Assembly (NCBI GenBank): GCA_963930775.1
Contig: OZ005695.1
Coordinates: forward strand, 9,238,001-9,302,000
Reading direction: 5' to 3'
Origin: Cliona cf. orientalis
Taxonomy: Eukaryota > Porifera > Demospongiae > Clionaida > Clionaidae
DNA: 64,000 nt
Part shown: piece by piece, positions 1 to 13,755 of the stretch
Position numbering within the stretch: position 1 is the stretch's first letter
Layout: the number at the start of each line of letters is the position of its first letter
Notes under the pieces: generated by a model
Told to the model about the DNA's origin: nothing
What the model saw: the letters and a program-made list of their open reading frames with translations, nothing else
The model's database searches: none
Position numbers and translations under genes: made by a program

Positions 1-1323
1 AAAATTCCAGATGAGGGTGGCGGCGGCAGTAGAGTCGTTGACGGTGACAAAGATAAAGAGCAGCGAATAGAACCTCCTCTTCCGCAAGAAGCAGTGGACA
101 AGCCTAAAGCGGCAGAGAAGGAGGATAAATCAGGCGTTGCTAAACCTGCAGAAAAGCCAGCGGAATCGATAAAAGTGGACAATCCTGGTGATAATGTCAT
201 CGACATCCCCCCTGATGGTGGTGACGCTAACAAACAAAAGCCTGCCAAATCTATTTTACCAGATCCAAACGAGCGACCGGCTAAGGTGGTCGAAGAGAAA
301 GCTGAAAATGTTCCAAAAGAAAAACATAAAGATACTGGTGAACAAAAAGAAGTGCATGCAAATGATAAGAAAGTTATACATGAAGACAAGGCTAAGGAGC
401 CGAGTGATAAAAAGGACAGTCCTGGGGGAGAAGGAGGAGAGGTGAAGAAAGATGACCACCAAAAGTTGGAGAAACACCTGGAGAAGCTAAGCAACCGTTT
501 GGACCAGCTAGAGGAGGAGAACAAAGAGCTGAGAGAGAAACAGGAGGTCATTCAGAGGATTCAGATAGAACAAGGAGAAGAGCATGACGCTGGGAATGGT
601 GCTGAGCATGAACGAGCCAAGGTGCCCCCGGCCCCCCACCAAGATTTGGCACAAAAGGAGATAGAGAGAAAGGACATACATCAAGAAAATAAAAATATCC
701 CCAAGGACTCCGACCCATTAGCAGCAGCTGCCAAACCTACTGTTAGTAACGTGGCGGCGGGAGCTCTGGACATTGACAAGCAAGAAAAGGCCATCTTAGA
801 AGCCCTGGAGAAGGAGGAAGATAGAGCAGAGAGAGGCATAAATGAGCCACAGAATGAGAATGAGCAGGCAATTGAAGAGCACAAGGTTGAATTAGTGGAG
901 CAACACAAGGCAGCAGCTGCAGCCGCCGAGGGTGCTGCTGAACAACCAGTAAAAGAAGATCTTAGAGCAGTTGGAGGAGATGGTGAGGGTGGCCATCAGG
1001 AAGAAGCTGTAGGAGGAAGAGCAGCTGTGGTTGGTGATACAAATCTTGAAGAAGCAAAGAAACATGAGGGAGTGAGAGAGAACAGAGATGTAGAAGTAGA
1101 GAATAAGGTTGAAATGGCACCTGTCCACCAAGTGGAGCAGGAAGAGATAGGAGAGAATGCTGGGAACATAAACGTTGTGGCTCCTGCAGCTGACGACAGA
1201 GAGAGGGAGAGGGAGAAGAAGAGTGTTGGTGGAGGTGATGTGAATGTACCTCCTCCTCAGGATAGTGATAAGTACAGAAAACGTGATCTTAAGAATGCAA
1301 ATGGGAGCATACTATCGAGATAG
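1..1323 (+). CDS. 3'-terminal exon of an acidic coiled-coil protein, possibly the SLC38A10 C-terminal tail (partial)
   Basis: The frame is open from base 1 to a TAG at 1321-1323, so this is the end of a gene that starts outside the window. The roughly 440 residues are very rich in Glu, Lys, Asp and Ala with no membrane segment. A strongly predicted coiled coil (EKHLEKLSNRLDQLEEENKE and following) lies about one third of the way in. The extreme C-terminus is basic (KYRKRDLK). An acidic, Pro-rich tail with a short coiled coil and a basic RDLK-type end resembles the long cytosolic tail of the amino-acid transporter SLC38A10, but the resemblance is mainly compositional. Other membrane or Golgi proteins with acidic tails are equally possible. 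The coding status is firm; the family is a guess. Confidence 0.6.
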   Translation, partial: KIPDEGGGGSRVVDGDKDKEQRIEPPLPQEAVDKPKAAEKEDKSGVAKPAEKPAESIKVDNPGDNVIDIPPDGGDANKQKPAKSILPDPNERPAKVVEEKAENVPKEKHKDTGEQKEVHANDKKVIHEDKAKEPSDKKDSPGGEGGEVKKDDHQKLEKHLEKLSNRLDQLEEENKELREKQEVIQRIQIEQGEEHDAGNGAEHERAKVPPAPHQDLAQKEIERKDIHQENKNIPKDSDPLAAAAKPTVSNVAAGALDIDKQEKAILEALEKEEDRAERGINEPQNENEQAIEEHKVELVEQHKAAAAAAEGAAEQPVKEDLRAVGGDGEGGHQEEAVGGRAAVVGDTNLEEAKKHEGVRENRDVEVENKVEMAPVHQVEQEEIGENAGNINVVAPAADDREREREKKSVGGGDVNVPPPQDSDKYRKRDLKNANGSILSR

Positions 1324-1501
1324 AAGATATAGTATTGTAGATGGCTTATTCAATGGCAATAGTTATATAATTCTTTGTATCCAATTTTCACATCAGTGGT
1401 ACTATAAATGATTTAATTGTTACAAGATACAGGCCATGATACAATGTCATTGTCGTGATACAGGTCATGCATAATATGATCAGGCCATGATAATATTATT
1501 A

Positions 1502-1730
<229 letters not shown>

Positions 1731-2214
1731 TTTCAACCCCTGGGGGAGGTTACAATTATAAAGATTTAGCAGATTTAAAATTTTGCTTGAAAATTCTTTT
1801 TGGTATGAATTTTCAAAATTTGACAGTCTTATTGAGTGATGACTATAATTATCATAGAGTCGGTAGACTCTATAAGTAGGGATGGCCCGGACACTCCGAT
1901 CCATATAATAATATTATATTATTATTATTATTATTATTATACATTACAAATACCCAAATATCTCAGAACAGGTAACTTTATGAAATTTTTAAGTGTCAAA
2001 ATCAGAATCTCCAGCAAATTATCTATCTAGTAAGACCAAGATCATTCATCAAAACAATAGTATATTATGCTAAAACCAGATATTCAAGAAAATAGCCATT
2101 ATCATGGAGGGCATTGTTACATCAAAACATTAGTCTTGTAAAATTATAACAGAAGGAAAAAAAAAACATCCTCCCCTCCTTTTAATATATTTGTTTGAAA
2201 AGAAAAAAAAATAG

Positions 2215-2700
2215 TCCCAATCATCCCTCCCCCCGGGCCGAGGTGCCGCAGCTTCGGTGATCCGTTTGGGAGTGACACTGCGGACATTACCGCAATTGGC
2301 CATACTTCCAGGGATGGGGGGTATTCAAGGGAGGAACCTGGGCGACCCCTAAGCCATATATGCCCAGGACCATGTGCAGTTTTCAGCTGCAGGTGCCAGA
2401 GGGGATACCCCTGACACCGTCTAGCCCCGTTATCGATAGTACCTCCCAGAAAATGCTATTTATTGAGCTGGGACAGGGGGTAGCAAAACGCGTATGGTTT
2501 TCACGTTGGAATGTACAGACCGTGACGTAATTAATTAAAAGCTATGAATATCATTAATTCTATACCGCGGCGCGCGCCAAAGTGTATCTCGGCAACGGAA
2601 AGAGCTATGGAGCTGGAACAAAAACCAAAATGTAGCTCTTAAGCAGATGAAAGCAGCTACCATGGTCCTGAACATGTTAGACTATGCCATGGTATACATA
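2215..2700 (+). repeat. Dispersed repeat A, copy 1
   Basis: The core, from about 2310 to 2560 and again 2585-2690, matches 37865-38110 and 38125-38225 in the same orientation with scattered substitutions and a few small indels. Copy 1 lacks about 55 bases present before the core of copy 2. There is no convincing ORF, terminal inverted repeat or poly(A) tail, so the class is unknown; a non-autonomous element is likely. Confidence 0.75.
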
Positions 2701-2879
2701 CCAAGCTTCTTCAAAGACATACTAAGCTTACCAGCCCCATGTGCATGACTTTTGAAGACTCACCCCACTGTGGCACAGATGATTTTTATTACAACTATAC
2801 TAGTACTCATATTATAAAATTATTACTACACAATGTAAACACTATTTATTTAGTTGGCTTGTGAATAGTAGATAGTTAT

Positions 2880-3458
2880 TCAAAATTGTGTTTCAAAATC
2901 ATAGTTCAAGTCTCTTTCCTCCAGTCCTCTACATGTACTTCTGTCATGACCCGGTCCTATCTGACGCTCATGATGCTGATGACCTGTGTATCTGCCCTGA
3001 GCTCGAGGCTGCCTGCCTCTACTGACAGAGCCATGAAGTACTCCAGTAGACCTCCCTTCCTCACCTTCCACCACCTGTCGTTGCTGTGCATGTATATTAT
3101 TGTGATTATTCGCAGCTGCTGAAGCTCTTGTGCCGTTAGCTGCTGCTGTATTTGAGTCAACTCTAGAGTGATCTGTTTGCCGTCTGAGGAGGTGACGAAA
3201 ATCTTGTTGTTTTGGGGAATACTTTGCTGTTGATCTGCTACCAAGCCTCTCTTCGAGTGAGGCCACATTGACAGGACGGTCACTTTTCTGTCTTAATTCT
3301 TCTTTAAAGTCTAGATCTTCTTGTCCCTCTGACTGCAGATGAGCTGGCTTCCTCACTTTTTGTTTGGTTGTTTTTGGACTGGCCTTCTCCTGCTGTCTCT
3401 TCTCTATCTCAGCTTGCTTTTCTCTCTCTACCCTGTTCTCTTCAACAGCTTTCTGTTG

Positions 3459-3523
<65 letters not shown>

Positions 3524-6500
3524 GGAGGAAGACTCTATTTATGTACGTACCATTTTTCTAGAATACTCACTTTGAAATCTTCAATGAAAGAGGCGAAGGC
3601 GCTGAAAAACTCATCAATTCTCATTTTAGCAGGTTCCTCTCCGAAGAACTTAGTTGCCTTGGCATACTCCTGCTTCATGTGTCCATACAGCCTCAGTAGG
3701 TTCTTCATTTCACCCTCTGCCTCGGAAATAAACCCCTGATCAACAAACGGTCAAGGTCAAGAAATTGGCTGTATAGATATCTTTGACAATAATATTATAT
3801 AGATGCATAATCTATGTTTTTAGGATACAGTCATGATGTCTGTAAATCTGTCCCCTTGTAGCTGTTCAGTTGAGCTCAGCTCCGTGATGTCTCTGCGAAT
3901 ATCCTGCAAGTTCAGATGGTACACAGTTCAAGTGATTGTCGGTGGCAGACTATCTTGAAGATGTAGCTATTCATGTAACGTACATTGAGCCCTTGAGTTA
4001 GTTCGCTGACTTCTACCTCCAGTGTCTCCCCTGATACTACAGAAAAAGAGAGATAGTATAAGCTGTTGCAAGTAGTCGAAATATTTCTCTATCAAATCTG
4101 GGCTGGATGATGTAACTACTGACCTCTCGCTGCTTTGATGGCGAAGCTGAGGTCATCAGGAAACTCCAAAACTTGGGGGAACTTTCTCTCGACTATGTTG
4201 GCCACGTAGTGGAGCAGGGAGGACTTGTTGTCAGTGGTGCGCAGCGTCTTGAGCTGGGTGGATGTGTCAACAGTGGGCATGGTTATTTAACGAAGTATAT
4301 TATGTAATCATGATGTCATATCTACCTGTGTCAGGAAGCTGATTCTGAAACCAATGGCCCCTCCCACTCTCACGTTGCCAGCATTCATATAGTTCCCCAC
4401 TGCAAGAATTACCTATTAAAAAAATGATAATAATTAGTAAAGAAGTATGTATAAGCTGTTGCAAGTAAACAAAATTTAATTGTAATGCAAACATACCTCC
4501 AGTACTTTCCTAAAGAGTTTGCTGGTTTGAAGTTGAACAGATGCTAAACTTATCGCTTCCAAATCCTACAAGATCACATGACTCATCACATGACACATCA
4601 CATGATACAGTACGTATAACTTACTGGTTTTATTTCCTCCAGTTTGTCGTGGAAATGTAGCTTGAACACCATTGCTCTCAGTCTCTCTCGGTAGCACGGA
4701 ATTGTGCTCATCTCACATGAGAACTGGTCTGGAATACTGAGCACTGTTGGATCTTCATAGTAGCGGGCAAATCCCAGGCACTATGATATGGTATAGTCAG
4801 GGCAAAATCACTTGATAAGTCCATATCACTTAATGGTGATTTTAGGGAATATTTAAATTTTGCAGCCTCATTTCTAGGCCCAGCTTTTCAATATTGCACT
4901 CGTGCATTGGAAAAGATTAGGGAGACTAGGGATGAGCCCGGCTAGATATTAATTTTGTACCTCCTTGTCATCAGGGGCAAAGCTCTCCATCTGCCTCAGA
5001 TGTTGCTCGCTCAGGATACTCTCATCACACGACAGAACCGCCTCCTTGATCTTTGCAAACGGCATCTTCAAATGACCAAGAAGAATTGCTGCAGGCAAGG
5101 TGAGAAAAATAATCAAATCTCCAAGTTATCATACAACTCTATATTATTATCTATTATACTCACAGATGTTGTACGCTTTTCTTGGATCTAAGACAGTTGG
5201 TTTCTTGTTCTTCTCTTGAACAGCTGCAAGTGTTAGTGATTGTAACTTAACATAGACAGTGACTGGATGATGAAAAGACTGACCATCTTTCTGCTTCTGT
5301 CTGGAAAATTTTTGCTCAATTTCATAGTATTCCAGAGCCTCTTCAAGACCACTAAGCTACAATTTATGGGGGATAGGAATGAGAATTGGAACTTGGATTA
5401 AGATATATTAATTTTTGACTTACCTCTCTCCAAATTGTGCCCTCAGTACCATGGATCTTCTCCCAATTGACTCTCTTCAGGGTTGATTGCGCTGCAGCTC
5501 CCCCTGGGAGGGCAGGAGGAGGTGGAGGGGGAACTGGGATTCCCCCCTGAGGAGTTGGAGGGGGATTGGGGGGCATGGGTATCCCTGGAGTTGAGAAAGC
5601 TGAAATATCACCAGGTCCTGCTGCACCAGGTGTGGAGGGGGACTCCCTAGATCTGTCGCCACGACTACTAACTGCAGCAGCCAACTGTTCATCCAAACTT
5701 TGACCTTTTGAAGCTGAATTTGGGGAATATACACTTATGTCAAAAACTGTATTTTATGGTATCTACAGTGCTTAGAAAATTAAATATGAAACTGAATTGC
5801 TAACCTCCTCCAAATGGTGTGGTTTTTAACGCTTGTGAAGCAGCAGTTCCTCTGTTGGGAGATGAGTTAGCCACACCCACTCCTCTAATGGGTGTGTCCT
5901 GAAGAGCAAGCCCCTCCCAGTCTTCTCCGCCTACGTCCAAACTTGCCCCTCCTCCACCACTTCCTATTGTTCCATCCCTGGACCTACGTCCAGCCCCTCC
6001 CACCTTTGCTGCAGCGAGGCCAGCCACACCCCCTCCCCTCATAGCACCGAGAGTAGCTCCAGATCGATCTCTTGCTGATGCAGAAAATGGCTCTACAGAA
6101 GTGAACAGTAGCTATTGAATGATGCAAATTACCGTATAGCCGGAAATATTGGCGGGAATTAAAATTTGGCGGTTGAGCCCAAAATTGCTATTGGAAGAAT
6201 ATTGGCAGATTTAAATTTGGTGGTTCGGTACGGGATTGCCATACGTATATATGCGAGTAGGAAATTTTGGCGGATTTTAATTGGCGGTTGTAATATAGAC
6301 CTCCAAACTGCCAAATTTAATTCCCCGCCAAATTTTCTGGCTATACAGTACATTTTCATAGGTTAACAGTGCTTAATATCTAGCATTTAGTAGTCGATTA
6401 TCACAGTAGATTTTACCTTGCTCTAGAGAGGCGGCTGCTATCCTGTCAAACTCAGCCTGAGCCTCGTGAGGGAGGAGCTGACAGATGTAGTGGAACAGAA

Positions 6501-9381
6501 CTGCTTTGTTTGGTTCGTTTAGGACCTCACCCAGCTCACCAATTAGTTCGGGGATGTCCCTGTAATAATAATAATAATAATAATGATAACCTCCACCTCA
6601 ATCAGTACCGAAACCTTTTGACTTCATTATTAATTTTTTAGCAAGCTCTATAATAAAATGTATACAATATTATACCTGTTTTGAGAGAATCTTGTCAGCT
6701 GTTGTATCACTCGTTGCCTCTCATCCTCCAGAAGAACCTGCTCCATCTTCTCTTTGAACTCTCGAGAGTGTTTCTTGACAGAGCCACGCCCTGTCGCACG
6801 ACCTCTGTCCCCATTGGCGACCCTGTGACCTCTGGGAGTGGGTGTGGTCGCATCTGTACGAGGTTCTGACGACACGACGAGAGTTGGGCGTGTCCCACTT
6901 CCCCTGAGAAGCTGGACCACGGTGGAGTGGGTGGCATTTCTGGATGATGTTATTATTACATCATGTTAGCAACTAGACAGAGGAATGTTTCAAGAAATTT
7001 ATAGCCTCGCTGCCCCCCCCCCCCACAAAGGCATTTTCTGGCCTACCTGATGTTTAGCCCATTGAGCTGCAGTAGACGGTCCCCCGCCCTGAGGCCAGCC
7101 AAGGCAGCTGCACCTCCAGGGTCAACCGACCGGATGAAGACGGGAGCGTTCCCGCTGAGAGTGAAGCCAAACCCCCCGCTGCCTCGGTACACTGGAACAA
7201 ACCTAGAACATGCAACCATTGATGATCGATAATTATGAAATATAGCCAGTGAAAGCAAGCGGAGAAAGAAAGGGTAAATTTACTTACCTTTCTCCTTCTT
7301 CTTGGGTGAGATTAGGTAGACTTGATCGCCAAGGGGAACCCCTGTAATCATTGCACTGATTACAGTGATAGATTCAATTATCATGCACACTAGTGAGTTT
7401 AACTGTGCAATTATTTATTAATAATTTTCTTATTTCCACACACGCACACTCTACTGATATATATATGTACCTGTTGGATGCCCTAAGTGGGCGTGGCCCA
7501 TCCGAAGACTCGAGGTCTACCGACCTCCGATGGTGTATGGATCCCGAGGGGGCGTGTCCAAGATCCTCGCTCGAGAGATGGGCGTCAAATTTCACCACAT
7601 CAGAAGGATGAATAAAACCCCTACAAGATTATACAAAGACTAATGGATTATGCAACCAATAATTATTATTTAGAGGGTGATGCCCCCCGGAAATTTCGGA
7701 AATATTAATGAATTTTGTAAATTCCGGAAATATTAATGAATTCGAAGCTCTCAAACACATCTGATTCACCCCATCCTCACTCCTGGAGAGCCAGCATTTG
7801 ATAAAAAAATCCATAACGATAGCTAATTTTCACCTGATGTCTGCAAAGAGTCTTCTCTCTATGTGGGAGTCGAGTAGGATGTCGAGGGAGGTGGCCAGAC
7901 TGTCGATATTGCGATTCTTTGTGTAGAGACGGAGGAGAGTGTAGAGGTGTGTCCTCTTCAGTGGGTCACCAAGGAGATAGTAGTTGACCTGCACGGATGA
8001 ATTTCATAAGAGTACTCATCAAACAAAAGACGCACAATATCTTGATCGTGTGTGTGTGTGTTTCAGCAAACTTCTCAATTGGGTGTTTGTCATATTGATA
8101 GCTACGAGCTAGATCGTGTTACACCAATCTGACATTATTTCTCTCAATGAAAAATAATTATTATGGAGGTTCTTGAATTATTTTTCATTGAGAGAAATAT
8201 TACCAGATTGGTGTAACACAATCTAGCTTGTAGCTATCAATGTGTGTGTGTTATCGGACCTTGCTCTGAAAGGCCTTTGCTCTCATGTGTCTCTGCTCCA
8301 CCTTCTCTCTGGAGATGGGGGGACCAGACCCAGGGGGATGTCCCTTCCTGCTCGTCCTTGACGAAGGCAGAGGGGGTGTGGCCCAGAGTCCACCGGCCAC
8401 GACCATCACGTGCAACACGTACCCACTCCTCTTCAACAAATCAAGAACCTCCATCTTTGTAGCATACCTAGATAGATGTATGCATCGTCACATGACTGTC
8501 ACATGACTAGTCCTACTATGAACAAATTTAGAACCTTCATCTTTGTAGTCTCGTCCCCAGACCCCACCCCCAAAAGGAGGAAAGGGTCTGGTACACATCG
8601 AGCGCTTTTTGGGGCGCACAGGATGCAGCATGTCATGTGATCGTCATGACAACGCATCGTATAGGCATGGCAACGCATCAGAGGCTCTCACGTGCAGCAA
8701 TAGGCGGCTAGCGCGTGGTGTCATGCGATAATCACATGCAAGCCACATGGCGTGAATCTGATTGGTGCGACAGAATTCAGACATGCCAAGTCAGCAAGAC
8801 CCAAAAAGCGCTCGATGTGTACCAGACCCTTTCCTCCTTTTGGGGGTGGGGTCTGGGGACGAGACTACCATCTTTGTAGCATATCTAGATGGATGTATGC
8901 ATCATCACATGACTGTCACATGACTAGTCCTACTATCACCACCACAAGTACAGTAAAGTAATAATTATGATGGGTCACACAATTACCTGACATTTTGACC
9001 ATTGATTTCCAGCAGTAAGTCACCTGACCTCAGCCCGGCCAGACGAGCAGAAGTGTGGAAATCGACAGAGCGTACAAACACAGGGGAATTCCCCCTCACA
9101 GTGAAGCCACACCCACCATCCCGTGTCCGCTGGATGACGAACTGCCTCACTCGTGACATCACGATTAGGCTCGGTGGGACCTTGACGGAATAGCGAGCTC
9201 TCTCGATCACATGATCTCTTGTCCACCCTTCCACGTTTTCTGCGTCCAACTCGATGATGGCGTCCCCGATCTGAAGCCCCGCCTGCTGGGCGGAGCCTCC
9301 CTCTTCCACATTGGAGATCAAGACGGGAGCATTGCCTGTCACTGAGAACCCAAAAGCCTCAGGCCACCCTTCGTTAGTCAT
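2880..9381 (-). CDS. GRID2IP: Delphilin-like formin: PDZ-PDZ-HHD-PDZ-HHD-FH1-FH2
   Basis: Twenty-one coding exons join at GT-AG sites into 1223 codons: 9381-8987, 8467-8260, 7988-7834, 7620-7471, 7341-7288, 7202-7047, 6939-6676, 6559-6417, 6092-5805, 5713-5424, 5356-5284, 5223-5164, 5088-4961, 4780-4625, 4565-4497, 4412-4326, 4253-4124, 4036-3984, 3903-3829, 3735-3571, 3452-2880. In order: two PDZ domains (GFSVTGNAPVLIS; GFTVRGNSPVFVRSV), a harmonin-homology helical domain (NYYLLGDPLKRTHLYTLLR), a third PDZ (GFTLSGNAPVFIRSV), a second harmonin-homology domain, a short Pro-rich FH1, and a full FH2 (LKRVNWEKIHG; ILLGHLKMPFAKIKEAVLS; LEVILAVGNYMNAG) with a basic tail. FH2 domains nucleate and elongate actin. 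Vertebrate delphilin is a postsynaptic scaffold; here the role is presumably cortical actin organisation. Vertebrate delphilin has two PDZ domains, so the first one here is extra. The first ATG of exon 2 (9381) was chosen; a noncoding exon lies upstream. Confidence 0.9.
3463..3520. repeat. GA microsatellite beside the last delphilin acceptor
   Basis: About 29 GA units. On the sense (minus) strand it is a CT tract ending about 10 bases upstream of the 3' splice site at 3452/3453. Confidence 0.95.
6130..6350. mobile_element. MITE, family CCGTATAGC, copy 1
   Basis: It has imperfect terminal inverted repeats beginning TACCGTATAGCCGGAAA and ending TTCTGGCTATACAGTA, with TA at both ends. It lies in a delphilin intron. 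A second copy in reverse orientation is at 58003-58210, and a related, interrupted copy at 45247-48053. The roughly 220-bp length and lack of coding capacity mark it as a non-autonomous DNA element, probably mobilised by a TA-targeting transposase. Confidence 0.85.
8091..8244. mobile_element. Near-perfect palindromic (foldback) element
   Basis: Two arms of about 66 bases starting at the TTGATAGCTAC end are reverse complements with only a handful of mismatches, separated by about 15 bases. It lies in the delphilin intron between the exons at 8260-8467 and 7834-7988, about 16 bases from a splice donor. Foldback MITEs have this form; no second copy is in the window. Confidence 0.8.
8435..8520. 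repeat. 86-bp tandem duplication covering a delphilin splice acceptor, unit 1
   Basis: Unit 1 (8435-8520) includes the first 33 bases of the PDZ2 exon plus its acceptor and intron. Unit 2 follows directly at 8521-8544 and resumes at 8876-8937, split by a MITE. The units differ at a few positions only. Unit 2 would be upstream of the used acceptor on the minus strand. Confidence 0.85.
8545..8868. mobile_element. 324-bp MITE with 69-bp perfect terminal inverted repeats
   Basis: The first 69 bases (GTAGTCTCGTCCCCAGACCC...) are the exact reverse complement of the last 69. The flanks carry a 7-bp direct repeat CATCTTT (8538-8544 and 8869-8875), the likely target-site duplication. Perfect arms imply recent insertion or recent gene conversion. 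It sits in a delphilin intron inside the second unit of the local 86-bp duplication. Confidence 0.9.
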
Positions 9382-9664
9382 GGCCGGCCACTCCTAAAGT
9401 GAGAAAATACACAAAGCCAACAACTGATATTATACTGTGGAGTACCATAGGAGACTTTAATACATGAAGATTGGCCGATTATTTCCATAACACTGTAAGG
9501 GAATTGTCTTGAAACATGTATGGAGAATCTGACATGCAGTCATCTTTCATATCCTTAGCTCCCTCGTGACCTTGGTCTTTTAATATTTATTTTACAGACA
9601 TTTTAATTACGTGACCAGCTCAATTTCTGTCATATTAAAAATCTCCTGCTGCTAAAAGACTTAC

Positions 9665-9840
9665 CTGATCTCTCGATTTGGACTATTGAGTGGGAGCTGT
9701 TCTGAAAGTGGGCGGGGCTCGTTTAACGACATTTACGATTTGGCGCGCCCGCGCATGACGTGACGATAGTAATAATTTATGCGCATGCGCGTGCGTGAGA
9801 AATTGGCTGCTATTTGAGCCTAGTTCAACAACACTATATA
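9665..9840 (-). promoter_or_regulatory. Probable noncoding first exon and promoter of the delphilin-like gene
   Basis: A minus-strand donor (CAG/GTAAGT) at 9664/9665 faces the acceptor at 9393/9394 just before the chosen ATG. Upstream is a short GC- and CpG-rich patch with a perfect NRF1-type palindrome TGCGCATGCGC at 9780-9790. The TSS is not determinable from sequence; the right-hand bound given is approximate. Confidence 0.55.
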
Positions 9841-10121
9841 TAACAGCATTGGCCAGAGGACTAGCTCTGCCAACAGTGTTGGGATTACAAGGAAACTATT
9901 AAACGCAAAATCGAGTGTACCTAATAACTGAAATTAAAGTTGGTACCTCTCAAAAGTGATAAGAATTAATTTGCTATGCATGGCCATGGTGGATCGATCG
10001 ATGGATTGGATTCAGAGTCAAATTCAGAAACACTGATAATAATACTGTGATGACATATCAAAACCCAGGTGCAATAATATTTTATTTTATTAGCAAAAAG
10101 ATGTGCAATGAAAGTATAAAA

Positions 10122-10127
10122 TTTATT
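10122..10127 (-). terminator. Polyadenylation signal AATAAA of the SH2-like gene
   Basis: AATAAA on the minus strand, about 110 bases after the stop at 10235. Confidence 0.55.
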
Positions 10128-10234
10128 ATAGCACTTAGAAACACACACAAATAAGTACACAACACACACACACACACGAGTACATAAAAAAATGATGCAC
10201 TAAAAGTTTTGTCTTCTTCCCCCTGATTTTGGGA

Positions 10235-13585
<3,351 letters not shown>

Positions 13586-13755
13586 TTCTCCTGGCTCCGT
13601 GGAGGGGGGATGCGCGCACGCATGCACCCATATGCAGAGATGGAAGTGGGCAGGGCTTGTTTATGTGCCATGCCTTTTCTAGTTAACCCTTTTCTTACGT
13701 ATTATTCGCTTGTAGTCACGCGACCGAGCTAGCCGAAGTTCGAGTTGCTCAAAAG
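13586..13755. promoter_or_regulatory. 170-bp bidirectional promoter, SH2-like gene and VPS35L
   Basis: The two ATGs (13585 minus, 13756 plus) face away from each other with only 170 bases between. The stretch is GC-richer than its surroundings with several CpGs (GCGCGCACGC near 13612; CACGCGACCG near 13718). No TATA box is obvious. Confidence 0.75.
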
